Part shown: piece after piece, positions 39,277 to 48,464 of the stretch
Numbering within the stretch: position 1 is the first letter of the stretch
How the letters are laid out: every line of letters begins with the position of its first letter
Assembly: GCA_009838075.1 (NCBI GenBank)
Contig: VXSG01000044.1
Coordinates: forward strand, 26,545-90,544
Source: Boseongicola sp. SB0665_bin_10
Lineage (GTDB): Bacteria > Pseudomonadota > Alphaproteobacteria > Rhodobacterales > Rhodobacteraceae
Length of the DNA: 64,000 bases
Direction: 5' to 3'
Made by a program: the position numbers and the translations under genes
The notes under the pieces: generated by a model
The model's database searches: none
The model's input: the letters and a program-made list of their open reading frames with translations, nothing else
What the model was told of the DNA's origin: nothing

Positions 39277-39798
39277 ATGGCCATTCGGGATATCCTTATC
39301 CACCCCGATCCTCGCCTGAAAACGGTCGCAAACCCTGTCACCAAGTTCGATGACGGGCTGCGCGCGCTTGCAGATGACATGCTTGAAACCATGTATGCGG
39401 CTCCTGGCGTCGGACTTGCCGCACCACAGGTTGGCGTATTGAAGAGGCTTCTGGTGATGGACTGCGTCAAGGAAGAGGAAGCTCCGCCCAGGCCGATGGT
39501 CCTGATCAATCCTGCGGTGACCTGGACCTCGGAGGATCGCTGCACGCACGAGGAAGGCTGCCTTTCGATTCCCGAACAATTCGCCGAAATCGAACGGCCT
39601 GCCGAAGTCGAAGTGACCTGGAGCGACTTCGAGGGCAGGCAAGAGGTCGAACGCTTCGAGGGCCTTTGGGCAACCTGCGTCCAGCACGAAATCGATCATC
39701 TGGACGGCAAGCTCTTCATCGACTACCTGAAACCGCTTCGACGCCAGATGATCACCCGAAAGATGAAGAAGCTGAAGCGCGAGCGGGAACGGGCGTAG
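39277..39798 (+). CDS. def: Peptide deformylase
   Basis: Removes the formyl group from the initiator methionine of nascent chains. The 173-residue metalloenzyme has all three motifs: GVGLAAPQVG, EEGCLSIPE (metal-binding Cys) and QHEIDHLDG (two His and the catalytic Glu). It begins MAIRDILIHPDPRL. It is followed six bases later by fmt, whose product adds the formyl group; def-fmt is a classic operon. Confidence 0.97.
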   Translation: MAIRDILIHPDPRLKTVANPVTKFDDGLRALADDMLETMYAAPGVGLAAPQVGVLKRLLVMDCVKEEEAPPRPMVLINPAVTWTSEDRCTHEEGCLSIPEQFAEIERPAEVEVTWSDFEGRQEVERFEGLWATCVQHEIDHLDGKLFIDYLKPLRRQMITRKMKKLKRERERA

Positions 39799-39804
39799 GG
39801 GGAT

Positions 39805-40716
39805 ATGGGCGCACCGATGCGGATCGTGTTCATGGGCACACCCGAGTTCTCGGTGCCTGCGCTCGACGCGGTGCGCGAGGCCGGGCACGAAATCGTGGCA
39901 GTCTACACCCGGGCTGCCCGACCGGCCGGGCGCGGCATGAAGGCACGGCCTTGTCCCGTCCAGGTTCGCGCGGAAGCGCTCGGGCTGCCCGTGCACACAC
40001 CCGGGGACTTCCGGTCGGCCAGAACCTGCGACAGCTTTCGCGCTCACCACCCGGATGCAGCCGTTGTCGTTGCCTATGGCCTGATCCTGCCCGAAGCCAT
40101 TCTGGCGGGCCCGCGTCTTGGCTGCCTCAACATCCACGCGTCTCTCCTGCCGCGCTGGCGCGGTGCCGCCCCGATCCACCGGGCGGTCATGTCGGGAGAC
40201 AAAGAGACCGGCATCTCCATTATGGTCATGGATGCCGGACTCGACACGGGGCCCGTGCTGCTCCGCGAGGCCATGCCCATCAGGCCCGACGACACGACCG
40301 GGCGGCTTCATGACAGGCTGGCATTGCTTGGCGCCCGGCTTGTCGTCGAAGCGCTCGACGGCATCGACGGCATCGAGCCGGCTCCGCAGCCGCAAGACGG
40401 CGTGTCCTATGCCCGGAAAGTGCACAAGGCGGAAGCCCGGATCGACTGGTCAAGGCCCGCCGACGAAATCGACCGTCACATCCGCGGCCTGTCGCCGTTT
40501 CCCGGGGCGTGGTGCAAGGTCCATGGCGAGCGCACGAAACTCCTCAATTCCCGCCTCGCCGATGGCGCGGGGGAACCCGGCGCTCATCTTGGCGGCTGCC
40601 GCATTGCCTGCGGGACGGGCGCGGTCGAGATGACGGAAGTCCAGCGCCAGGGCGGAAGACCCGTGTCCGGCGCGGAATTCCTTCGCGGCATTCACGCGCC
40701 CGACAGGTTCGAATGA
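39805..40716 (+). CDS. fmt: Methionyl-tRNA formyltransferase
   Basis: Formylates initiator Met-tRNA. The 303-residue protein has the N-terminal formyl-transferase domain ([38 protein letters not shown], with catalytic Asn and His) and the C-terminal tRNA-binding domain, seen at [14 protein letters not shown] and [15 protein letters not shown] 39805 follows AGGGGGAT at short spacing; ATG 39817, directly at [11 protein letters not shown], is an equally good alternative. It is coupled to def. Confidence 0.97.
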   Translation: MGAPMRIVFMGTPEFSVPALDAVREAGHEIVAVYTRAARPAGRGMKARPCPVQVRAEALGLPVHTPGDFRSARTCDSFRAHHPDAAVVVAYGLILPEAILAGPRLGCLNIHASLLPRWRGAAPIHRAVMSGDKETGISIMVMDAGLDTGPVLLREAMPIRPDDTTGRLHDRLALLGARLVVEALDGIDGIEPAPQPQDGVSYARKVHKAEARIDWSRPADEIDRHIRGLSPFPGAWCKVHGERTKLLNSRLADGAGEPGAHLGGCRIACGTGAVEMTEVQRQGGRPVSGAEFLRGIHAPDRFE

Positions 40717-40887
40717 ACTTCGCGCAGGTCGGCTGCGCACGAACCTTCACGCCGCGCGGCCCGGGCTTGCATCGATGCCTGGCAATGCCAGCGCCGGTCC
40801 GCCTCCAGGACCCGTCCCGGCAAAACGGCCCGCTTCGGGCCTTCCGATCCGGCAAGGCATGGAAACCGGCTCGGCATGGACAGGATT

Positions 40888-42225
40888 CTAACCCATCAAC
40901 GCCGGGTCGAAAGGGTAGGACGTCAGGTTCTCGTATCCGTCTTCGGTGACCAGAACCTGGTCTTCCAGCTTGATCGAGAAGTCGCCGCCCGTTTCGCCGA
41001 CCAGCGCTTCGACGCAGAGAACCATGCCCGCTTCCAGTTCGTAATCGAAGGCGCCGGGGACCATCTTGTCGGGATAGGCGACGAGAGGCCACTCGTCGCA
41101 AAGTCCGACGCCGTGCATCATGCAGCCGTATTTCTGCTCCTGGTACTTCTCCGCGAGCCGGTGGCCGTTCCGGCTCATGTCCTCGATCCGCACACCGGGG
41201 CGAAGAAGTTCCATGTTCGTCATGATGTGCTCATGCGCATGCTGCATCGCCTCGATCATGTCGGGCCTGGGAGCATGGTCGCCGATCCACAGCGTCCGGC
41301 TGATGTCGGTGCATATGCCGTAGCTCCCCACCAAGTCGGTGTCGAAGGCGACAATCTCGTTCATCCGGACAGTGCGTGGGCCGCATTCCTGGAACCACGG
41401 ATTCGTTCGCGGGCCGCTGGTCAGCAACCGTGTCTCGATCCACTCTCCCCCGCGCCTGATGTTCTCCGCATGCAGGACCGACCAGATGTCGTCCTCGCTG
41501 ACATTGCCGCCGGGCACCTCGACCCGCGCGAATTCCTCCATTGCGCGAACGGCGGTCTCGCAAGCATGGATGGAGCAGCGCATGGCCTTGATTTCGTCCG
41601 GGCCCTTGACGGCGCGCGCCTTCTCCGTGACCTCCTCGCCTTCCCTGACCTCGAAGCCCAATGCCTCCAGCGCCCTCAAGGCGTGCAGCATCGCCTTGTC
41701 GACCGCGAGGCGCATGTTTCCGCCACCATGCGCCTTGATCAGCTCGCGAACCTGCTCGCTGAAGACGACTGCCGCGTCGTGCGCCCTGTCCCCCCTGTCG
41801 AAATAGAAGAAGTCCGCACCGGAACGGACCTCGCGAACATGCGGATTGAACGAGGAGAGAAACGGACTGTTCTTGTATTCCCAGAGCACCATGTACCCAT
41901 CGGCGCACAGCAGAACTGCCCGAAACGGGTTATGGGTGTTCCAAAGCTGCATGTTGGTGGAATCGGTAGCATAGCGTATGTTCAGGGGATCGAAGACCAG
42001 CAAGCCGCCATAGTCGCGCGCAACCACATGTTCGGTCAGCCGCTGCCATCTGTAGCGCCGCATCTCCTGCAGGTCGGGCAAGGCGAGCCCGGCAGCCGCC
42101 CATTCATCGAAAGCAAGCCGCGGCGGGCCAATCTCGATCCGGTCGCCAACATTCGGCGTGTTGTCCCCGAGAAGCGTGCCGCGCGTCGGGTCGATCTTTC
42201 GTGCATCTCGATGATAGTCGTCCAT
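40888..42225 (-). CDS. dddP: Dimethylsulfoniopropionate (DMSP) lyase, M24-peptidase fold
   Basis: DddP cleaves the marine osmolyte DMSP to dimethyl sulfide and acrylate. The 445-residue protein has the characteristic N-terminus (GTLLGDNTPN, RIEIGPPRLAFDEWAAAGL), the conserved NIRYATDSTNMQLWNTHNPF and ECGPRTVRMNEIVAFDTDL. Metal ligands are apparent as the two Asp in AFDTDLVG and ICTDISRT, His in MHGVGLCDEWP, and Glu in CVEALVGE and IKLEDQVL. These distinguish DddP from aminopeptidase P, its fold relative. It stands alone on the minus strand, facing fmt, with no acrylate genes adjacent. Confidence 0.93.
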   Translation of the reverse strand: MDDYHRDARKIDPTRGTLLGDNTPNVGDRIEIGPPRLAFDEWAAAGLALPDLQEMRRYRWQRLTEHVVARDYGGLLVFDPLNIRYATDSTNMQLWNTHNPFRAVLLCADGYMVLWEYKNSPFLSSFNPHVREVRSGADFFYFDRGDRAHDAAVVFSEQVRELIKAHGGGNMRLAVDKAMLHALRALEALGFEVREGEEVTEKARAVKGPDEIKAMRCSIHACETAVRAMEEFARVEVPGGNVSEDDIWSVLHAENIRRGGEWIETRLLTSGPRTNPWFQECGPRTVRMNEIVAFDTDLVGSYGICTDISRTLWIGDHAPRPDMIEAMQHAHEHIMTNMELLRPGVRIEDMSRNGHRLAEKYQEQKYGCMMHGVGLCDEWPLVAYPDKMVPGAFDYELEAGMVLCVEALVGETGGDFSIKLEDQVLVTEDGYENLTSYPFDPALMG

Positions 42226-42374
42226 GGCGCGACAATCGGTCTGGCACCACTTGCATGCTCGTGCGAATACGACATTTCAGGACTTCGGCTGCGACATCCA
42301 TGGACTGGCAGTTCACATTTAGTCCCGCATGCGCCGGACCTGTCTCAACCAGAAATCAGGGAATCGTGGCACGT

Positions 42375-42821
42375 TCATCGACTTTCGATTGCGCTAGTTT
42401 CCGCATTCGCGTGCCATGGGTTGATGACCTCAACGCCTGCCGCCTCAAACGGGGAGGCATCGCGCGTGGCGATGGCGGCCTTGCGATGGACGGCGATTGC
42501 CGCGATCAGGCCGTCCTGAAAGCCGATGGCGCGCCCCCGGCGGCGCGCAAAGTCCAGGACTTCACCATACAGAAGCGCGGCGCCAAGGTCGAAAGGGAAC
42601 AACCGGTCAGAGAACAGTTCGACGGTGTCCGTCAGCCTGCGCCCAAGATCGTCACGACGCCTGCCTGCTTCCAGCTTGTGAACGCCTGCGCTGATTTCAG
42701 CAATGGTGACCGTCGTCAGGTACAAGGCATCTTCGGCTTGCCGGTCGAGCCATGCGAGAACCGGCGGCGAGGAGTCGGACTTCGTGACCTCGGAAATGAC
42801 GTTCGTGTCGAGAATGATCAT
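42375..42821 (-). CDS. PIN-domain toxin, FitB/VapC-like
   Basis: 148-residue PIN-domain ribonuclease. The N-terminal acidic motif is IILDTNVISEVTKS, then TVTIAEISAGVHKLE, and the C-terminal residues are in GFQDGLIAAIAVHRKAAIATRD. These match the FitB branch of VapC toxins. The start overlaps the antitoxin stop (ATGA on the minus strand). The short IS605 remnant begins about 350 bases upstream. Confidence 0.88.
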   Translation of the reverse strand: MIILDTNVISEVTKSDSSPPVLAWLDRQAEDALYLTTVTIAEISAGVHKLEAGRRRDDLGRRLTDTVELFSDRLFPFDLGAALLYGEVLDFARRRGRAIGFQDGLIAAIAVHRKAAIATRDASPFEAAGVEVINPWHANAETSAIESR

Positions 42822-43057
42822 CGCAGATCCAGCGGTTCGTATGGCGTCCGGTCACGTTCCAGGTCGACGTCCGAAAGATCGGCACCGGCCCATAGGGCTG
42901 AGATGCGACTCCCAAGACCGGTGCGCGATTCCGGCACCAGGGTGCTTTCGAGAATCTCGCGGGCCAGGGACTCCGCGCTGCGGTTCTGCTGTCGTGCGCG
43001 CGCCTTCAATGCGCGGTGCGCTTCCGAGGCCAGCTGACGGACCAGGATCTGCGGCAT
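42818..43057 (-). CDS. FitA-like ribbon-helix-helix antitoxin
   Basis: 79-residue antitoxin. The N-terminus PQILVRQLASEAHRALKARA, followed by RSAESLAREILES, is the FitA ribbon-helix-helix; the C-terminal tail binds the PIN toxin. The start ATG 43057 follows GAAGGAGGAACAGC, an excellent ribosome site, and is preferred over the upstream frame start at 43090. It is coupled to the FitB-like toxin by a four-base overlap. Confidence 0.88.
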   Translation of the reverse strand: MPQILVRQLASEAHRALKARARQQNRSAESLAREILESTLVPESRTGLGSRISALWAGADLSDVDLERDRTPYEPLDLR

Positions 43058-43172
43058 GCTGTTCCTCCTTCGGTCGCCCAATGCTATCACATTTTATGAC
43101 TGATAGCAAGATCTGCGGTTATGCGGTAGTGTATCACTTTGACATTTTGGCGATGTTTGGCAGGATGAATCC

Positions 43173-43415
43173 ATGTTCCTGACGATGAAATACCGGCTGT
43201 CGCCTTCAAGGGCGAAGCTTCGAAGGTTGACAGAACTTGTCGATGACCAGCGGTTGCTCTACAACGCCGCGCTCGAAGAACGCATCGACTGCTACCGGAA
43301 GACCGGAAAGAGCCTGACATATTTCGATCAGACGAAGGCGTTGACTGAGTGCAGGCGAGAGTTGCCGGAAATGAGCGGCATTCCTGGGCAACTTCAGCGC
43401 GGGACGCTCTGTTAA
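43173..43415 (+). mobile_element. IS200/IS605-type OrfB transposase remnant (N-terminal)
   Basis: Only the N-terminal helix-turn-helix region of an OrfB/TnpB-like protein remains: MKYRLSPSRAKLRRLTELVD, QRLLYNAALEERI, and YRKTGKSLTYFDQTKALTE. A full protein has about 350-400 residues, so the catalytic RuvC-like part is absent. The frame stops at 43415 and the DNA then looks unrelated. The start may be ATG 43173 or 43185. It lies between the FitAB pair and the GST gene. Confidence 0.75.
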
Positions 43416-43565
43416 CGGGGACTTCAGGTCATCAGACACCCGCACCCTTGGGAATGCGGATCCGAACGATTTCCCGAATCCCCATGATCTTGTCGCCATC
43501 GCTCACGAGCAGCAAGGCGCCGGCAGAGGCGGCCGCGCGCATCACGCGCCCGTTGAGGGCACCTG

Positions 43566-44432
43566 TCAGGCCTGGAACAGGTCCATGAAGGCGGGCCAGG
43601 CCTCCGGGTCGGCGACGGTCTTGTCGCGGCAGAACGGATTGCAGAAGCCGAAGATCCGGCCGTCCAGTTCAAGGAAATGGGCGACCGGCCTTCCCGAATA
43701 CGGGCACTTCGCGTTCTCGGAGCGACCGGAATCCGCCGCCACTGCGGGCAACGGCACGGGCCCGGGCCAGGCGCACCGTGCATGGTCGCGCGCGATTCGA
43801 GCCAGGTCGGGACCGTCCACGAGCCCCATGGCACGCCAGCGCCGGAAGGCGGGATCAGCCAGATGGGCTTCGACATACGATCTTGCACCGGACCCGACCG
43901 GAAGACCGTAGCCGGCAAGGCGTGCGGCCACCGGGGCAAAGAAGGCATCCGCGACGGAATAGCCGCCACAGAGCCACGGACCGCCAAAGGCGTCTAGCGC
44001 ATGGGCCCAGATCGTCTCGATCCGGGCAAGGTCGTTCAGGACATCTTCTGACGGGACGTAGTCCTTGTAGGCGCAACGCAGGTTCATTGGACAACCTTCG
44101 CGCAGCGCTGCGAAGCCTGAATGCATCTCGGCGGAGAGGCTGCGCGACATGGCTCGGGCTCGAGGAATGTCGGGCCAGAGCCCCGCATCCGGATGCCGCG
44201 TCGCCAGTTCCTCCGCGATGGCAAGCGAATCGCAGATTACCGCACCGTCGTCCGCAACGAGCGTCGGGACAGAACGTGCCGGCGGGTAGGCGGCGAGCCG
44301 TTCGGCAACCTTGCCGTCGCCAAGCCTGACAAAGCGGACATCCGCCGGGATGCCGTAGCGCTCCAAAAGAAGCCAGGCGCGAAGGGACCAGCTGGAATAG
44401 GCCCGGTCGCCAAGTATGAGTTCGTACGCCAT
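43566..44432 (-). CDS. Glutathione S-transferase family protein
   Basis: 288 residues. The N-terminal thioredoxin-like GST domain is clear: YELILGDRAYSSWSLRAWLL, then VPTLVADDGAVICDSLAIAE with the cis-Pro and glutathione-binding Asp-Ser. The C-terminal helical domain (LCGGYSVADAFFAPVAARL) follows. After it comes an extra tail with cysteines (KCPYSGRPVAHF; FCNPFCRDK), resembling a small metal-binding YHS-like element and unusual for a GST. ATG 44432 follows GGAGGCGCAGG. A 37-codon open frame after the gene (43432-43545) is not recognised. Confidence 0.88.
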   Translation of the reverse strand: MAYELILGDRAYSSWSLRAWLLLERYGIPADVRFVRLGDGKVAERLAAYPPARSVPTLVADDGAVICDSLAIAEELATRHPDAGLWPDIPRARAMSRSLSAEMHSGFAALREGCPMNLRCAYKDYVPSEDVLNDLARIETIWAHALDAFGGPWLCGGYSVADAFFAPVAARLAGYGLPVGSGARSYVEAHLADPAFRRWRAMGLVDGPDLARIARDHARCAWPGPVPLPAVAADSGRSENAKCPYSGRPVAHFLELDGRIFGFCNPFCRDKTVADPEAWPAFMDLFQA

Positions 44433-45079
44433 GCCTGCGCCTCCTGCAACGGTCGCGACCTGATCGGCATACGGTGTGCCACCCGGTTCGGGATGCGACA
44501 TCTTGAATCGCCGGGCAGTCCGGGCAGGCCGCCAAGGCGTCGACGCGACAACCCTGCATTGCAAAGCGAATCGACGGGGCACGGGAAAATCCGGACAACC
44601 CGCTCGCGGGCCGTATCATTCTGCGCGCTGAACGTCCAACAGGACTCCTGGCCCATGCTCTCGACGAAACCGGACTGCCGACGATGCGCTCCCGCGGTTC
44701 ATCGTGCCTCTCGATGTGGCAGCACAAGTGCGCCTCGTCCGAAACCGGTCACGCATCGGCGGGCATGGCGGCATCTCCTCTTGGTCCAGCGCGCAGGCGT
44801 CGAACTGCCGAACCGGCTCCAGGCAGCGGTCCGGGTCGACCTCGGCGCGAGGCCTGTACTTGCCGATGTCGAGCCGCGGACGAACCACGGCTGAACCTCT
44901 GTCTCTCGAACGAGGTCACGGGCAAACCCGCGCCATCCGTGACAGAAGCCGATCATGGTTCGGACCTGGCTGCAGTCCGGGCGACTGGGCATGCCATCGC
45001 GTCGGCCGCTTCAACTGCCCTGGCCATCCCGGAGCTCGCACGCTTGGCCACGAGGCCGCAGGCGCCGACGCGCCAGCCC
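44433..45079. other. Region without an identified gene, coding-like traces on the minus strand
   Basis: No full gene is supported. The minus strand at about 44780-44890 has coding-like codons (RPRLDIGKYRPRAEVDP, then FDACALDQEE) but only a short frame without a known match; it could be a remnant of a lost gene. The decayed TauE copy follows at 45080, so this region is likely an eroding segment. Confidence 0.4.
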
Positions 45080-45330
45080 CAATCTGCCCTGCGTCCGAGG
45101 TTCAGTCAGGCAAGCACGAGAACTGCAAGAACAACCGTCCGGAATCTCTCCAGATCCGGCCGGTCCTGCATGGCAACGCCTGCGGCAGCCCCAGCCAATG
45201 CCGGGAGGACACGGAAGACTGACAGGTTGAGGCCCAAGCCGGACAGCGCGCCGGATTGCGGATGCGCCGGTGTCAGCGTCACGGCGCCAGCGCCTTGGAC
45301 GGCACCCCGGATGCGGACATGCTAGACCGG
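45080..45330 (-). pseudogene. Decayed C-terminal copy of a TauE/SafE exporter gene
   Basis: Read on the minus strand, this stretch aligns along about 80 codons with the C-terminus of the intact TauE/SafE gene at 45399-46169: HVRIRGAVQGAGAV against HVRIQGAVYGAGAA, and DRPDLERFRTVVLAVLVLA against DRLDQERFRTLVLLVLVLA. It carries a TAG where the intact gene has a Glu codon just before HVRI, and a TGA in place of the Gly codon after VLVLA. The N-terminal two-thirds is missing. It is a partial, decayed tandem duplicate next to its parent. Confidence 0.8.
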
Positions 45331-45398
45331 CCCAAGCTGCCTCGCCGCGGTCTGCCTCGGCGCGGACATGACAATCCCGAAATGAGCGTCAGAAGACG

Positions 45399-46169
45399 CT
45401 AACCAAAAACTGCCCTCCTTACGAGATTCAGTCCCGCCAGCACGAGAACCAGCAAAACAAGTGTCCGGAACCTCTCCTGATCCAGGCGATCCTGTATGGT
45501 AACGCCAACGACCGCCCCTGCCATTGCCGGAAGGACGAGGGCAATTGACAGGCCCAGGCCCGCGCCGGACAGCACGCCGGACTTCAGATGCGCCAGCGTC
45601 AACATCGCCGCACCGGCACCATAGACGGCGCCCTGGATGCGGACATGCTCCGTTCTCGGCACGCCCAAGGCAGTCAGGTACAGCGCCGTCGGCGGCCCCC
45701 AGGTTCCGGTCAGGCCGCCAAGAAATCCGGCCACGGCTCCGGTGCCAATCTCGGTCCGCCGCTGATGCCGCGCCGACACCTTCGGCCGCCAACCAGCGAG
45801 CTGCAGCGACGCGAAGAACGTGATCGTCGCTCCGAGGATCAGGAACAGCAGCCCTGCCGGAATGCTCAGGACGACCTGGCTGCCGAGGACCAGGAACGCC
45901 AGCATCGTTGCAACGTAGCGCCAGTGCGTTCGCACGGACTGGAGCGCGGCCCTGGCGCCTTGCCGAAACGCCTGAAGAAGATTGATGACAAGGGCCGGAA
46001 GGATCATGCCCGCCAGCGCCAGTTCCGGAGACAGAAAGGACCCAAGTCCGGAGACCAGGATCGTCGGCAAGGCAAATCCCGTCATGCCCTTCACGACACC
46101 CGCCAGAAGGGCAAGGACCAGCGCCGCGCCCAACGCGAAGGTTCCCATCGCCGCCAGTTCCGCAATCAT
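45399..46169 (-). CDS. Sulfite exporter TauE/SafE family protein
   Basis: 256-residue membrane protein with about eight spans. It has the TauE/SafE layout of two repeats, each with a small-residue motif: GVVKGMTGFALPTILVSGLG near residue 25 and GGLTGTWGPPTALYLTALG near residue 150. The family exports sulfite, sulfoacetate or other organic anions. ATG 46169 (MIAELAAMGTF) is chosen over 46229. With DddP, the SoeABC-like enzyme and a TauD-like protein in the window, export of sulfite is plausible but unproven. It is divergent from mcd. Confidence 0.88.
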   Translation of the reverse strand: MIAELAAMGTFALGAALVLALLAGVVKGMTGFALPTILVSGLGSFLSPELALAGMILPALVINLLQAFRQGARAALQSVRTHWRYVATMLAFLVLGSQVVLSIPAGLLFLILGATITFFASLQLAGWRPKVSARHQRRTEIGTGAVAGFLGGLTGTWGPPTALYLTALGVPRTEHVRIQGAVYGAGAAMLTLAHLKSGVLSGAGLGLSIALVLPAMAGAVVGVTIQDRLDQERFRTLVLLVLVLAGLNLVRRAVFG

Positions 46170-46337
46170 TCCCGTCTCGTATCGGCTCGCCCCTTCGCAA
46201 GAAAGCGAAATCGCAAACGACATTATCATTCAAAATGTCGCACTCTCTTGAAATCTTCTTGCGCTGCACCTGCAAGAGCCCTAGCGTTCGCGCGCGCAGA
46301 AACTCGGGTCGCGAGAGCCCGCAAGTCCGGCAGGAGC

Positions 46338-47996
46338 ATGACTGAGCCGATTGTCCCCAAGGGCCTTCTGGAGCTGGCCAGATCAGCCACGGAGTCTATC
46401 GATGCGCTCCTGGCACGGGCAATCGAGCGCGTGCGGGATCTCGTGAGCGAGAATGGCACGGTCGATCCGGACTTGCTGGACCGCCAACAGACAGCCGCGC
46501 ATGGGCTTGCGTGGTTTGCAACCTGCGCGGAAGCCATGCGGAAAATGCAGGAATGGGCCGAGCTGCTCGAAGGCAAGGGACGTTTCGGCGAAGTCGAGCA
46601 ACTGACCCACCAGATCGCGTTCGGGGAGTACCTCTCCCAGATCATTGGTGGAATTCCGATGAGCCAGCACGAAATCGTGCGACCCTGGGACCTGGGCCTC
46701 TCGTCCGAAGACCTGAAGGGCGCGCTCACACCTGAAGTGCTCGAGCTGACCCGGAAGGGAAACTCCCAAGCCGCACGGATGCGACTCGTGGACATGATAC
46801 GGGCCGTCAACGGCGAAATCGTCTACGGCGCCACGGGGCTTGACGACGAACTCGAAATGATCCGCGAACAGTTTCGCCGCTTCGCCCGGGACCGCATCGA
46901 GCCGTTCGCCCATGACTGGCATCTCAACGACGAGCTCATCCCGATGGACGTCATCGAGGAACTCGCGGAAATGGGCGTCTTCGGGTTGACGATTCCCGAG
47001 CAATACGGCGGGGTCGGCCTCTCCCGCACCGCCATGGTCGTGGTCTCGGAAGAACTGTCGCGGGGCTACATCGGCGCCGGTTCGCTGGGCACGCGTTCGG
47101 AAATCGCTGCCGAACTCATCCTCACCGGGGGCACCGAGGCGCAGAAGGCACGGTGGCTGCCCGGGCTTGCGTCGGGAGAGATCCTTCCGACTGCGGTCTT
47201 TACCGAGCCAGACACGGGATCCGACCTTGGATCTCTCAGGACAAGGGCGGAGCGTGACGGGGCGGGCTGGACGATATCCGGCAACAAGACCTGGATCACC
47301 CACGCGGCGCGCAGCAACCTGATGGCCGTGCTCGCACGCACCGATCCCGAAACGTCGGACTATCGCGGACTGTCGATGTTCCTGGCCGCAAAGACGCCGG
47401 GCTCCGACGAGAAGCCCTTCGTGGACGACGGCCTTTCGGGCGGAGAGATCAAGGTCCTCGGATACCGGGGCATGAAGGAATACACGGTCAATTTTGACGG
47501 CTTCCGGATCAACGACGAGAACCTGCTTGGCGGAGCGGAAGGCCAGGGATTCAAGCAACTGATGCAAACGTTCGAAAGCGCGCGCATCCAGACAGCGGCG
47601 CGGGCGATCGGCGTCGCGCAGTCAGCTCTCGACGCAGGCCTTCAATATGCCGAGGACCGCAAGCAGTTCGGCCGTTCCCTGATCGCGTTTCCGCGCGTCG
47701 CCTCGAAGCTCGCCATCATGGCCGTCGAAATCTCGACAGCACGGCAACTCGCATATCATGCCGCACGGCAGAAGGACGCGAACAGGCGCTGCGACCTCGA
47801 GGCCGGCATGGCCAAGCTCCTGGGCGCGCGTGTTGCCTGGGCTGCGGCGGACAACGCACTTCAGATTCACGGCGGCAACGGATTCGCGCTTGAATACGTC
47901 ATCAGCCGGATTCTTTGTGATGCACGGATCCTCAACATATTCGAGGGCGCCGCCGAAATACAGGCGCAGGTCATCGCGCGGCGCTTGCTGAGCTGA
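46338..47996 (+). CDS. mcd: (2S)-methylsuccinyl-CoA dehydrogenase (acyl-CoA dehydrogenase with N-terminal extension)
   Basis: Flavoprotein that oxidises methylsuccinyl-CoA to mesaconyl-CoA in the ethylmalonyl-CoA pathway of acetyl-CoA assimilation. The 552-residue length, about 150 more than ordinary acyl-CoA dehydrogenases, and the N-terminal domain with ERVRDLVSENG, AAHGLAWFATCAEAMRKM and YLSQIIGGIPMSQHEIVRP, are the hallmarks of Mcd. The dehydrogenase core shows PTAVFTEPDTGSDL, ITHAARSN, YAEDRKQFGR and IFEGAAEIQ. The ATG at 46338 follows CAGGAGC. The other pathway genes (ccr, ecm) are not here; ETF-QO at 16.6 kb would take its electrons. Confidence 0.92.
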   Translation: MTEPIVPKGLLELARSATESIDALLARAIERVRDLVSENGTVDPDLLDRQQTAAHGLAWFATCAEAMRKMQEWAELLEGKGRFGEVEQLTHQIAFGEYLSQIIGGIPMSQHEIVRPWDLGLSSEDLKGALTPEVLELTRKGNSQAARMRLVDMIRAVNGEIVYGATGLDDELEMIREQFRRFARDRIEPFAHDWHLNDELIPMDVIEELAEMGVFGLTIPEQYGGVGLSRTAMVVVSEELSRGYIGAGSLGTRSEIAAELILTGGTEAQKARWLPGLASGEILPTAVFTEPDTGSDLGSLRTRAERDGAGWTISGNKTWITHAARSNLMAVLARTDPETSDYRGLSMFLAAKTPGSDEKPFVDDGLSGGEIKVLGYRGMKEYTVNFDGFRINDENLLGGAEGQGFKQLMQTFESARIQTAARAIGVAQSALDAGLQYAEDRKQFGRSLIAFPRVASKLAIMAVEISTARQLAYHAARQKDANRRCDLEAGMAKLLGARVAWAAADNALQIHGGNGFALEYVISRILCDARILNIFEGAAEIQAQVIARRLLS

Positions 47997-48272
47997 GTGC
48001 CGACGCCGATGCAAGGCGCCACGCGATCGTCGTTGCGCGGCAAATTTCGCCAAGTCCGCGATCCTCACGTCCGGCCCTGCCGTGCATCGCCCTCTTTGCC
48101 CGCGTCCTGGGCGCGCCCGGGGGCAAGACGTCTCACCGATTCTTCAAGACGCCTCGCCTTCCGTCCCGACGATCGAAATTCCGAAACAGGACGGTCGCCG
48201 GGTTGCCTTGATCCCTGGTTCCAGGGGGTCCACCGAGGAAAGGGAGCACGGGTGGACGGAAGGGAGACCGGG
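47997..48272. other. Region after mcd without an identified gene
   Basis: No gene is supported. All frames are short or shadowed. The IS21-like fragment begins immediately after, so this region is probably scrambled insertion DNA. Confidence 0.35.
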
Positions 48273-48464
48273 ATGTTGCCGAAGCGCCAACTCGACCAAG
48301 GCGTCTCGAAGCGGGAGCTGCCGCGGCAGTCCGGGATCAACCGCACGACGGTCCTCCGCCAGGCGGCGTTCCCGGCTGCCCGGGAAGGCACACCGTGCGC
48401 GTCTCGGCAAGGTTGGCGGTCGAAAGGTCCCGGTCGGCAACGACGCCCGTTGCAGGTTCTCTGA
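48273..48464 (+). mobile_element. IS21-like transposase helix-turn-helix remnant
   Basis: A fragment, MLPKRQLDQGVSKRELPRQS then GINRTTVLRQ, has the pattern of the N-terminal helix-turn-helix of an IS21 IstA transposase (compare G.SKREIAR.LGI.R.TVR). The rest of the transposase is absent, and the frame ends in unrelated residues at 48464. Match by eye to a short motif, so moderate to low confidence. Confidence 0.4.

Noticed and set aside
40876..42519. 547-codon plus-strand open frame opposite dddP
   Set aside because: Antisense of a highly conserved gene, no recognisable domain.
43432..43545. 37-codon frame after the GST gene (minus strand) with coding-like codons
   Set aside because: Too short, no family match; possibly an overlap remnant, not called as a gene.
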